Source of the DNA: Gymnogyps californianus
Lineage: Eukaryota; Chordata; Aves; Accipitriformes; Cathartidae
Reading direction: 5' to 3'
NCBI RefSeq assembly: GCF_018139145.2
Contig: NC_059482.1
Location: forward strand, 4,662,294 to 4,726,293
DNA length: 64,000 nt
Positions 41,284-53,000 of this stretch are shown here, in pieces. A program made the position numbers and the translations under genes. Within the stretch, counting starts at the first letter, position 1, and each line of letters begins with the position of its first letter. The notes beneath the pieces are model-generated. The model saw only the letters and a program-made list of their open reading frames with translations, was not told the DNA's origin and searched no databases.

Positions 41284-43429
41284 TTTATCTTAGTAAACGT
41301 TGACTCATCAAAACTATGTTAATTGCTTTGGGAAATGGAAGAATAGCAATATTTCTCTGTGAAATTCCAGCAAATTAATTTTCAAATTCAAGATAATTTG
41401 CTCTTAATCTATCTCTCAATATTAAGTGACTATACTGCTCACTGGAAAGAACAAAGGTTTTGCTAAATTTAAAAAACTACTTCAGCTGCTTTATCAAAAT
41501 TGTAAGTCATCTAAAGCAAAGGCTGATCTAACACTAGGGGTTTTTTTCCCAGACTCGAACAGATTAAGGAAGAGAATAGGAAATTCTTATTAATGACTGA
41601 AACAGATTTACTTTATCACTGCCAAGTCCACCATGCCTGAGACTGACTCACACCAAAAAAGTTGGCATGACAGGTCCGTAGCAACGGTTACACGGTCTCT
41701 GTTTCATTTTATTAAGACGACAGAGGCCTTTATTAGTCTTTGTACAATAATTTCCAGGCTTGTCCTAAGCATTACGGGCTAACTCACCAGCTCCCTTTAA
41801 ACCCACTCTTCTACGACGTTTTCAAAATAAAAGCCTGCAGCACTGAAATTAGGACCATCTATCTTTACATAACTAGTTTGTGAAAGAAGCTGCCTTATAT
41901 CTTATCTTGCCCATCCAAAAAAACCTCACCAAAAAATCCATAAAGCCCCACTGCCCACAAAAAAAAACCAACAACAAAGCAAAGAAGCAACAAAAGTATA
42001 TTGTTACTTAAAAAACCACAACATGTGCAAGAGAAAGAAGCATTCAAGTAAAAGACAATATTGACACAAAAAACAAATTAGGCTGTAAATAAAACCAGGT
42101 GGAAAATTAGACTGTGCCTAACTATCAGAAAAGTGAGATTTCAGTCTTTCAATAAAGAAGAAAGGCAGGAAAGCCTGTCTAGTTTTAATGTAAAACTTGA
42201 CTGATGTATGAAAGATACTGCATTCATTCTTTTGATAGCAAGAGATTGTAATTGAACATTCAGAAAGTATCTAAATTCCTACCTGATTATAACAACATAA
42301 CTCTAAGGAAAAGTAGTAAGCATAAAGACAAATTTGGACAAACTGACAAAAAAACCCCAAACCTGCAGAGCTCTGTAGCTATTTATTATGTGAAAATCTG
42401 ATAAGATTGACTATGCTTTCAATGTTCCAACTTAAAAGTTATGGAATTATGTTCATAATGATAAAGTTATGTTCATCATAATCTAACCAATCATATTTTC
42501 AGGAACACTTGAGGCTAAATCCCAATTTAATTTTTGACAAAAGTGTACATGCAAACTACAAAGGATAATCAAGGGTTTATGAGAACTGTTACACCCCACA
42601 ACACAAGTCTCCATGACAGGATACAAAGCAGACTTCAGCTATTGCTTCCAATACAGCTGAGAAACACTGATAAAATTAAGCACACCAATAAAATAGGGAA
42701 AAGCAATATAAAACTGAAAACTGCAGGCAGTAAGAGATTTTAGCCTGTTTGTCTAGACAAACTCTTATTCAATATTCTCCCTTCTCAAAAGGGACTTCTT
42801 GACTTCCCATCCAATTTCCCTCGCCATATCTGAAGTAAGGATCTTTTTCGTCACCCCAAATATAATGATATTACCAGGAGTAAGCTTATTCAAAGCTGTG
42901 CAAACCTGTTTTAAGCACTCTGCTTTATATAGTCTTGATTCCCTTCCACTCTGCAGTCAGCAACAACATTTACAGGAAAAGATAACCAGTCTCATTCTTA
43001 CCATTACTTAAAGTAATTTCAAAGGTTTCTCTTCACAGAACGGTTGTTTTCATTCATTTATTGCTTTTGGTGAAACGATTCTGGATAGCCACCTTCCTTC
43101 TCTGCATATAAATGTCTGCTTTTACTTTGCAGCCAGCCAGCCAATTGCCCACACAAAATTACATCATAAATTTAAAGTTTTTCATAAGTAAATCTGGAGT
43201 ATCTTTTGGTACTTAATTATCTTCAAAGTCTAATACAGGTTCTTTAGTCATTAGCTGCCTTCTAATTTCAATTTCCGATTTGTTGCTGATAAGAATGTTT
43301 CTCACAGAATTCTTCCAGTTGTTTCAACAGATGGTTTTTCCACATATTCCTCACACGCAGCTTCACTCAGAAAAAAAATTAAAATAAAATCAGTCATTTC
43401 TGTGTGTGAACCAGCAGCACAAGGTCCCA
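41284..43429. other. Intronic sequence, no gene or clear repeat seen
   Basis: Between the CR1 copy and the CpG-dense patch the DNA is AT-rich and apparently unique, with short A/C-rich runs near 41.93-41.99 kb. Open frames of about 70 codons at 42.5-43.0 kb have no recognisable domain. Confidence 0.7.
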
Positions 43430-43775
43430 GTGGGCAGGAGCACACAGCTGCATCGGGTGTCCGTACCTGGGTGTCGGCAGCGGCGGCCGCAGGGGCCTCT
43501 GTGAGGCGAGGTCAGGGCTGCCCCGTGCCGGTTCCAGCCGGTTCCGCTGCGGCCCCACCTCAGGGCACAGCTGAGCCCATCAGCGAGGCTGGTGGCGCCT
43601 CTGGGAAACCGTGTGTAAGAAAGGGCAAAACGCAGCACAGGCGTTTTGTCTTCACCTCGACCCATGAGCTTGTCGTCCCATCGCTCCAACCCCCCCGAGG
43701 TCAAACCACCACGACAGGAAAAGCAGATGAATAAAATACGACCAAGACAGAGGAAAGGTGCGTCATCCTGGAATT
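43430..43775. other. GC-rich, CpG-dense intronic patch
   Basis: In an otherwise AT-rich intron, this stretch is strongly GC-rich. By eye I count about 24 CpG dinucleotides between 43454 and 43762, including the cluster GGCAGCGGCGGCCGC at 43476-43490 and the repeated CCGGTTCC at 43528 and 43538. A plus-strand AATAAA lies at 43730-43735. Open frames cross it on both strands, but the one on the minus strand opens at TTG, and none resembles a protein I know. It could be a CpG island with promoter activity, or part of a GC-rich retroelement such as an LTR; no TG...CA ends with target duplication could be fixed. Confidence 0.6.
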
Positions 43776-46700
43776 GGGGGGGGCTCAAACATCTGAAAGG
43801 AGCACTGTACCATTACAAAAGACTGCTATCCCACTACCTGCCCCAGTCTTAGTTATTCTGAGGTACCTATAGGTACAGACCACTGCTGGCTTTATTTATT
43901 CCTAGCTTGATTAGAATTATTATTGAGAATACTTATTAGGTTTATTTATCACCAATTTTTAAGTGTGGATTGACAGTAAAGAACAGATCTTTCATGTAGG
44001 CAATTTCCTGGTAAGAAAAAAACATTTGGCCGTCTCTGGGTCATAGAAAGTAGTAAAGAAATTCTCTTTATATTGAAAGGTTTTAGTAAAAACTTGATGC
44101 AATTACCTAAAACAACTCAGAGAAGACAATAATTCAGACACACAGAAATTAATTACAATTAAATTTTCCTGTTTTAGGAATATGAATAAAACATTAGCTA
44201 ATTTTTCTATGGCACAAGAAGAGATGGAAGGAGAGGATATAAAAACCAAAATACACTGTTTCTAATAGGTATGCATAATTCTATCTCAAACTACTTGATG
44301 ACAGAGTATCGATTACCTCAGCAAGGTTGTACAGATGATGGCAAAAAATGGCACCATTACCTGCAATGGGAGAATTCAGCCTCACGTTCAGAGTTAGAGC
44401 TTAGGTGGGAAGGGATTAATTAGCCATTCTAAGTACTCCTATGGGCATCTTACAGAGGCTTTATCTTGCTAATGCATCCACTTAAAAAATTAGATTCTGA
44501 TTCCTTAAAAATGTACAATTTATTACTCTAATTTTATTGGTTTCTTATCTAGCAATAGTCACGTAACCTTTTATTAACATGCCATTTCACAATACCTTCA
44601 CAAGTGAAATATAAGCAGTTCCAGTCTGAAAGGATCGTTGCAGTATGAAGACACTGAACATCTCCTTTCAGTTAATGTTCAGTACGTGGACTTTTGAAAG
44701 CCTAAAGCACTACCTTGGTGATTATAGGTATCATTGTATTCTTCTGTACGTTTCATACTCATGAAGACTAGAGGTGAAGCAGCAGTGTCTTGGCTTTTAT
44801 TTTATGATAGGTGTCTGCCTTTATTAGACATGTTTTATCTCTAACATGTTTTGTTGGAAAAACACTATTGGAAGAAAATGTAGAGCATTAGAGAGTTTCA
44901 TGAATGCAGACTTTCTTTTACCCTAAGCTGTAAAACATTTTACATACTATACAACTGCTATAGGTCTTCTGATTCATTCTTCTCCTAACAAGGATCTATG
45001 CAATACCTGAAAAGCCGTTAGATTTAGACATGCAAAGATTGTTTTGAATTCCTACTAGATCATCAGTTTATCACAAGGAAGTCCTCACTGCAAGTGTTCC
45101 TAAACTCTATCCTATTTCTTTTCTCGGATATTGGCAAAATATAATCTTATTTTTTAATCAACCTTCAAATGCTAGTTGTCTCATGCCTTTCTTCAGAAAG
45201 AAATCATTTGAAAAGTGATGTAATTCATAGAAAAGCACAACATAGTGAACATAGCAAGAAGTCTTTGCCAGTTTACATTCAGTAAAGGCCAACCTCCAAA
45301 AGCACATTGCACCTGCACCTCCTGTTGGCTTGAGATAACATCAGAAACTGTCCATCTCTCTGAAAAACCTGGCCCTGGCAATCCAGAAAAGCCATTACAT
45401 CTTGGGGGAAGGATCTCCCTCAGTGTGAGTATGAAAACAAATCTTGAATGATTAAACTAGTGATAACAGTACTTGGAGTTTTCCAGGTTCTTTATCCTGT
45501 ACTGGCAGTACTACAATCTGTCTTCTAGCATCAGAAATCCTCTTGATTTGCAGTTCACTTTACAGAATACGCCTGGAAGATGCCATCAGTGAAATACATT
45601 CATTGCTGCAAAATGAAGCTAAAATACTATACATTTAATTTTTTTTATTTTAATATATTAAATTCCTCCATAGCACTAAACTAAGAAATTATGAATTCAC
45701 TATCTAATTGAATGTATATACTGTAATGCTATTAGTGTCACAGTAAATGTATTTTCTTCCACAGCTGTGTGTCTCTGAATCACAATATTGCTAAAAAGGC
45801 GCTGTTTTCTTGTAGAACTTAAGTCCTGAAAATTTTTCTCTGCTGTCAGTATAAAATGATCCCTTTCCTGTGAACAAGATCACAGAGCAGGAAAACAGAA
45901 AAAATTATACAGAATGATGGCATAAGCCTCAGAGAAAAGAATACATTAAATACATACTCATAAAAGCTTATACCATAATAAACTCTGCCTTTCCTGCAGG
46001 ACAACACTAAACCCGATTCCAAAAATTATTTTGAGGTTTTCAGCTCATTAAAAAAGGAAATAAATAATTTGGGATTTTGTAGAAGCTTTCTTGTCTGCCA
46101 ACAGAAAAAATAAACCCACAAAATGGATAACTTAATCTCATATTTTTTACCACTTATTCCTGAGGATAGTTTTTAAACATTAAAAGCAAAGCTGGTCATC
46201 AAGCAGTAAATGGTATTTTCAGTTATTTGTGTCAGTTTGGAGCAGACAAGATTTACTCTTGTGAGTTCTTGTGACTATTATTTTAAGATTTTATATTTTT
46301 AACATTTAAATATTTGTAAAAAGTAATTCTTTGCACATGCCAGATTCCTTCTGATACTCACAGAATATTTAGTTTTATATATAAGATCAAATGTTGGTAA
46401 CTAGCAATTTTCCAAAGCTTCAGTCCATCTTATGCCCTAGATCCACCCCTCATAAAATCCAGTCCCTCTGATAAATGTCACTGTCTAGGGACACTACACT
46501 GAACAGTCAGGTTGCCCAGAGAAAACTGGGTTTAACTGGTTAGTTATGCAAAAGTCACTGTGAACAAAGGAATTGGGAGCAGAGAGAGGAAGCCACTGGC
46601 GTTATCACAAAACTCTCTCTTCTGTTGTGCGGGAAACCTGAACCACACTGCACGCAGCAGGGCATGTCAGGGTGGGTAGCCGGTAGCTGCTCCACGGTCC

Positions 46701-46810
46701 TGCCATCCTGGCAGAGCTTCCCCGTGGGCTCTGGGTGCATGTGCAAACTCTGCTGCACCTGGGGACTGCTGAAATGCAAGCAATACAAGAAGTTTCAAAA
46801 AGGCTCAAAA

Positions 46811-46860
46811 TCACCATCCCCATTTTAGAGGTGGACATAAAGGAGGTATGAGGTACTTAA
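46811..46860 (-). mobile_element. Possible MIR-type SINE fragment (core)
   Basis: The plus strand reads TCACCATCCCCATTTTAGAG GTGGACATAAAGGAGG, like the reverse complement of the MIR core (ATCCCCATTTTACAGATGAGGAAACTGAGG). The match is limited to about 45 bp. Confidence 0.4.
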
Positions 46861-46974
46861 ACTGATCGTAACCATCCTGATTAATTATGATAGAACTGAT
46901 GCAACCAACTAACGCAACGTAACAGAATGTTTCAAAAGAAAATCAATTACATAAGATAGGCAAAAGATGGGAGA

Positions 46975-47060
46975 AGAAACAGAGATGAAATGACTTCACC
47001 AAAGCCGTACACCAGACAAAATTTAAATCAAGCTTGAATCTAAATTTTTTGATCTCCAAA
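46975..47060 (-). mobile_element. Possible MIR-like fragment, second piece
   Basis: AGAAACAGAGATGAAATGAC TTCACCAAAGCCGTACACCAG followed by TTTAAATCAAGCTTGAATCT resembles the MIR reverse-complement series GAAACAGAG, TGACTTGCCCAAGGTCACACAG and AATTTGAACCC. It has the same orientation as the piece at 46.8 kb, with about 115 bp between them, so the two may be one element split by an insertion or two overlapping relics. Confidence 0.35.
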
Positions 47061-47080
47061 TACAAGACTGATAGCTAAAT

Positions 47081-50000
47081 TCTATGTCTTGCTGAGCAAG
47101 TGATGTAAAATTAGGTTTACAAAGATTATTAAGCTACAAACATGCGCACAGTGTGATTTTTCGAAGTGCCTTACAAGACTGGATAATATATCCTACTAAA
47201 ATCAAAACACCTTTGAAAGAGCTTTGAAAACCTGATTGTCCTCTCAGTGTCTCATTTTTCCCCCCATTAAGCACTACTCTACAGCTGTATAGACACAAAA
47301 CCACAACTGAAAGTAATTTTCTGCATCCTCACAATAGAAAGCTGCATATTTCTAAGGGTCTCTCTTACAGATACAAAAATAGAATTAAAATTACTTCTGA
47401 AGCATACTTCCTGTTAAATATTATCTGTGAGTTCTGAAATTAGAATGCCCACTCCAAAAATAACCTCAGTGAACAAATGAGAAGTAAAGGACATCCCTCA
47501 AATCTGTGGAGCAATACAGCTCCTCAAATGAAGCCATGTGTACTTCACAGACCAAAAGTATTACGGATGATCATATAAACACTAATTAAAATCTTCCCAT
47601 ATCACAAGAGAACACATGTTGTGCCCCTCAAAAAGAGAGGGGGAGTGGCGAAGAGAGAGAAGATATCAGGATTCACCAAAGCAATCAACTCTAATCACCA
47701 CAAAAATATTAAAGAAATTCAAAAAGAGTGGAAGTAGGACTGAAATAAAGGATTAAGACTTAAGCTGTGCCAGAATTTTTAGGCTCTATGCCGCATCACA
47801 AAAACAACAAAGACACTTACAAAAGAAAAAATGAAAAATGGCTTTGCACTTTTAAATAGCTCCTAGCAGTATTCAAATACTGCTCACCATTCTTACTGCT
47901 TGAAAATAACTCCAAATGGCATGTAGGAAGCGGCAAGAGTTTAACAAATTTCATCTCACAGAAGGATTCAAGAAGCAACAAGGTCAGAGAAAGCCCATAA
48001 CTAATCAGACCAACAACAAAAATCCAAGATCTAAAATGCATTGGTGACAAGAAAACTGACTTGTTTAGGCATAAAAAATAAAGGTCAGTGTAAATGTCAG
48101 GTATATATCATACACACATACATTTTTCTTTAATATTGCTTAACATATCTGTTCCTACAAATGAGTGGGAAAAGGTCTTAGAAGTCAAGGATCACTCAAG
48201 CTTATACCAGTCTCATACAGATGTAACCAACCAGGTTTCTTTATTTTAAAGCAACAAAACAAGCAATTACAAGAGCACTTGTATAGAGGACTTCACAAGC
48301 TGGACTGGAGGGCATGCAGCATACTGCTGCCTTGTTGCCCAAGTTTCTCGCTCTGTCAGCATTCCTGGGATGACATCTCATCCTCTTTACACTGTCAGTT
48401 TTCGAGTGATGAGCTGCAGCCAGGAGTCCTTCAAAGCTCGATCCAAGAAGGGAGTTAGAGTGCTTAGGATCTAAGTGTCGATGAAGAGAAAAATTTGAGA
48501 AGCAAGGTTTTCCTAGTGGACTTTTTCATTCTGAGAAATTTGTTTATTCTGTAAATAAATTGCTCTCCTCTTCAAAATTGGAAACAATATCAGCATATTT
48601 TATATATTTTACATTTTTTAAATTTCACCTTTTCAAAGGTTAGTCTCTAGAAATCAGATAAAGAGAACTAGATGAGATTTATTTGTATCTGCTTTACAGA
48701 ATTTAGATGACTGTACAGCAAATCACAAGGGCTGTGTATTATGAAACCCATTCAAACTGCAGAGCTGCAAAACCCCCATCGCCGAGAGTCTTTGCTGTGA
48801 AGCGTTGTGTTATGGTACAAAACATTTGTCATTCCCTTTTTCCAGCACATAGCATGCCATGATGATAAACTGTTAAGTGTCCTGTTTCTGTACCTATACA
48901 GTCACTTTCAGATTTATTTATTTATTTTTATTCTGCTGCTAAATCTAATTCTAACTTCTTTCTCAATCCCTGGCAGCCTCTCATACACTCAATGCACTTG
49001 CATTACCAACCGGAACCTGCCTGTTTGACCACAGAGCTGAACTACTTTTCATGGAGCACACCTCTCCTTCCTCAACATATTCTGCTCTAGTAAAGATTTT
49101 ACCCTTTGTTGACTCTGTTTGCAAAGCCAAATATAACATACTTCAATGCTGATGATAAAAGGTTTGGGTGCTGGAAATGCCATCTGCATGATTCGCTACC
49201 TCCTGTATGTTTGGTTATATATGACAGTAAAAGTGAGTTTATCAATCTTCCTCAAAATCATCATAAGAGGTTGTAAACCATTAGATTATGAAGGTTGAAT
49301 TTTGACATCTGATTGGCTAAATATATCACAGAAGTATTCACAGTTAGCACTTTGCTTTCATTTCCTTCCTGTATTCTTTGCCCAGCCTTAGCAGTTACAA
49401 TGATATACGAGCACTGAAGGTAACAAAGCACTGTTTATCTTTCCCTGTTATTCTGAACTAAATGAGTTTTTGCTGATTTTGTCTACAGTCAGCTTTATTG
49501 AATTTCACATTATGCCCGGTTGTTTCTTCCAAGAGGATGTCTATGACAGATACTTTTATAATTCAGACAGCTGATCTTCCCGGTAACAACATCTAAACCG
49601 ATTAGCACATCCCGGATCACAAACATTTAGCAGCTTCTCTGTTTCAGTGTAACAGTGTAGTTGTTTTTTCTACTTTGCCAACAATGGCAAGGTATGTATT
49701 TCATATATAGAAAAAAGGAAATATCTGAATGGTTTCCATGTTATTTTAGTGGAAATACTGTTTGCAGACTGTGTATATAATGGAAAGATATGCCAAGGGC
49801 AGCCTGAGCTGAAATAAAATGTTGTTTCTAATTACCTGTTTTCTCTCTCTAAAACTAATCTTTGTAACTCTTAACATGTTGGACCATCTCTCTACATTAA
49901 TTGTCACTAAAGAAAGATTTAGTCAATGAGCCTCAAATTAGCTAAATTAACACAATAATAGTCTCTTCCGAGTAGTCAAACAGTTCTAATGTAGCTCCCA

Positions 50001-53000
50001 AAGGATCAACAAGGGTCTGCTATGTAGTGACACATCAAAAGACAGCATTTATTTCATGTTCTTTTATTTTTATTGCTTACATTTAGCCCAGGAACTTTCT
50101 GAAATGCTTCACTGGTCTTCAGCTCTGACGACAGCATTACTTGTTAAAACTATTAATCTTAAGGTATAATTAGTGGTTCTAGTGTCTCTCACTGGATTTT
50201 TTTCTTTGAGATCTCAGTCAACTCTAAATTACCACATTGAGCATGTTAGTAAAGGCATCTCCTCAGTATACTATATGCTCCATCATCACTTTCCCTTAAT
50301 TCTAAACTCTCACTTGGTATTTTACAACATATAACAGCCGCAATTCCTGTGCTGCGTTTTCATAAAGTTAGATCTCAAACCAAATCTACAGACTTCTGAC
50401 TTACTGATTTTTCACTATCTTTCAGGACTTCATCCATGCTACATTTCTACACCTGTTTTGTTTCTGGAGATAAAGTAGACCTCTCTTTTTCTCTCCCTCA
50501 TGCTTCTCCTAAACTGCAAATTATGACAACCCTACGTGAGCAATTTCCTGAATTCCAAGACTCACAATGTAACTGTCAATTTTGTCTTTTTTTACCCTTT
50601 TCAAACCCTTTGATGATTTACAAATCTTAACAGAAATGATTTTGAGTCTAAAAATACAACTAAAACATTTTTTGCAAGGAAAATTATTATGTTGCAAATC
50701 TCTACTTTTTCACTGCTTACGTCAAGTTGCATCAGTTGCATCAACTGGCAAAAAATGCATAGAAAAAGAAAACTTTAGTTATTTGGCAACAAAGGAGAAT
50801 TGGAAAGTCAAAGTTATTGCAGCAAAAATAAAGTTTGGATTTAGTCAGTCACAAAATTCATTAAAATGCCATTTGCACCAAAAATTGCAAACAAAAAAGG
50901 CCTTTTTGAATTACAACAATCAGCAAGACTCTTCTTCATATACCTGCAAAATAAATGACCACAAAAGGAATAACTTCCAGAACTTATCACAGCAAGCTGT
51001 TGCAGTAAAATTTGCTTCTCCTATTGCAAAGCTGTAACTGAAAAAACAAGTATCTTTGTAACCACAGAGATAATCACTAACAGAACACCAGGAGTGAATT
51101 AAAGTCCTAACAGAAATAAAAGTATGCCCTATTACAAACTAATAGCAATTAAATAAAGGCAACTGTAATTTCAAACAAACAGGTTTACCATGATAAGACT
51201 GGAAAATTAAACATACAGTAGAAAAAAATATGCAAAGCAGGAGAAATCTTGCATCATTTTGACCTGTTAAAATCTACTGAGGCATAGCATTTTTTTTTTT
51301 TCCAAACCTTAAATGACCTAGAACAGGAAGTCCTTGAACAGAGCCTCTGAAGTTTCACAGTGACTTCTTGCATAGACTATTGAACCTTCATGTATTTAGT
51401 CCCAAAGTGTCGCTGCACTCACAAAATAATGGAAATTCATCCTGTGGTATTTTACTCCATTATACTCCCCTTGAGCCTAGCTATGTCAATTAAGGGACTT
51501 AACATCACAGTACAGATCTTTTCTAAAAATAATAGGCCTGTGTATATTAAAATCTGAACTTTTTTAAAAAAATAGGGAGGTATTTTAACAATACAGTATG
51601 ATTTTCATGAAATTTATTTAATTATAGCTTGAAGCGTCACCATTGTTGCCAAGGTAATTCCTAGTAGCCCCAGTGAGTACAAATGGTATCTTATTGCACA
51701 AGTCCCTGTCTAAAAAGAGAAAACCAAGACTGCACCTAGTATTTATTCTTCACCAAATTCTGGTGTCGTCCATGACTAGGTCTAGTCCTGTCTCCATATC
51801 ATTGTTCCTGTATCCTTCTAGTTTTTAAGTTGATATACGCAGCGCACATAATGACCTGAGTTTACTGTTCAATAAAATAACAATTAGTTGCAAATTGCAT
51901 AGAAGTTCTTCTTCACTCAGTTCTGCTACAACACCAAAAAGCGTTGTTCTCCTTCAACTTGGCAAGGTCACTTTTCATCAATATATTGCTGGTTCAAATA
52001 CAAGATAAGTTCTTTTATTTGGAGTAACCTATTTATAAATCCATCACTATTAAGTAACTTGCTAGCTCGATGCAAAACACATAGAGAAACTCAGTCCAAT
52101 CGATACCAAGAGTTTGATTTTTGAGCTCAAATCAGTAGCAATCCATCAACCATAGTGAGCCTATCAAAAAGAGTAAAACTATTCTGTTTGTAACTGAGGT
52201 GTCTTGCAGAACTAAAGGTTTGTTACTATGACACCAAGTAAATTCTATGGCATCTGAATAACAAAAAGCACCTAAAACTGTATAGCAATCATACTTGTAA
52301 GTAGTATAGTATCTTAAGAAATATGGAAGTAAGAAACAATAGATCACCCTAATATGATTACTTGCCATATAAAAATTGCTCAGTGAACACAGATACTGAA
52401 GACACAAATGAAAAAAAAAGTTGCATGAACTGATATCATAGAGCTAAGTTTATCATCTGGGAGAAACCCCTTCATAAGGAATGCAGAATCAGCTGCAAAA
52501 AAACCAAAATTATTAGGTCTACTTATGAAAGCAGAAAGATCTCCAAATATTTTCTCAAACATAAAGTAGGCCAAGAATAATTATTTTAGAGGCTCTGTGT
52601 TTCATTTTATGTCACAGAAGGAAATGAAAACGAAAGGAAACATACTAAAATCTCTAGTAGGCTGTTAATTTTTCTGTATGTTAAATGTTTTACAAATACG
52701 GTTGTGTCTCACCTTCTTTCATTACCAGGGCTGCAGGATCACATAACTGTTCAATAGATGGCACTCTATGTTCTTCTACAAATAGCTTATACACACCATT
52801 AAAGGGAGACAGCTGAGAGAGAGATATGAGTGGACTGAGTTTAGTCACCTGCCCTAATTTTACTACAGACCACTTAAAAAGAATTACTCTTTATCAGCAG
52901 ATAAATGAGCTTCGTACTAAGCAATTCAAAGAAAGTGGAAGTTTTAACCACAGAAAACATGCCTGACAGAAACATATTTTAAGTAATCAGACCTTCATCT

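Noticed and set aside
43390..43788. 132-codon minus-strand frame over the CpG patch
   Set aside because: It opens at TTG, is Arg/Gly/Cys-rich as expected from GC-rich DNA read in any frame, and has overlapping frames on the other strand. It resembles no protein family I know.
46600..46790. Locally GC-richer stretch with open frames on both strands
   Set aside because: Three overlapping frames with no homology; the CpG content is modest and it does not reach the density of the 43.4 kb patch.
50582..51037. Open frame of about 151 codons
   Set aside because: The first codon is TTG, so a eukaryotic start would be the ATG at 50636. No domain, splice sites or codon bias support a gene; kept only as a low-interest finding.
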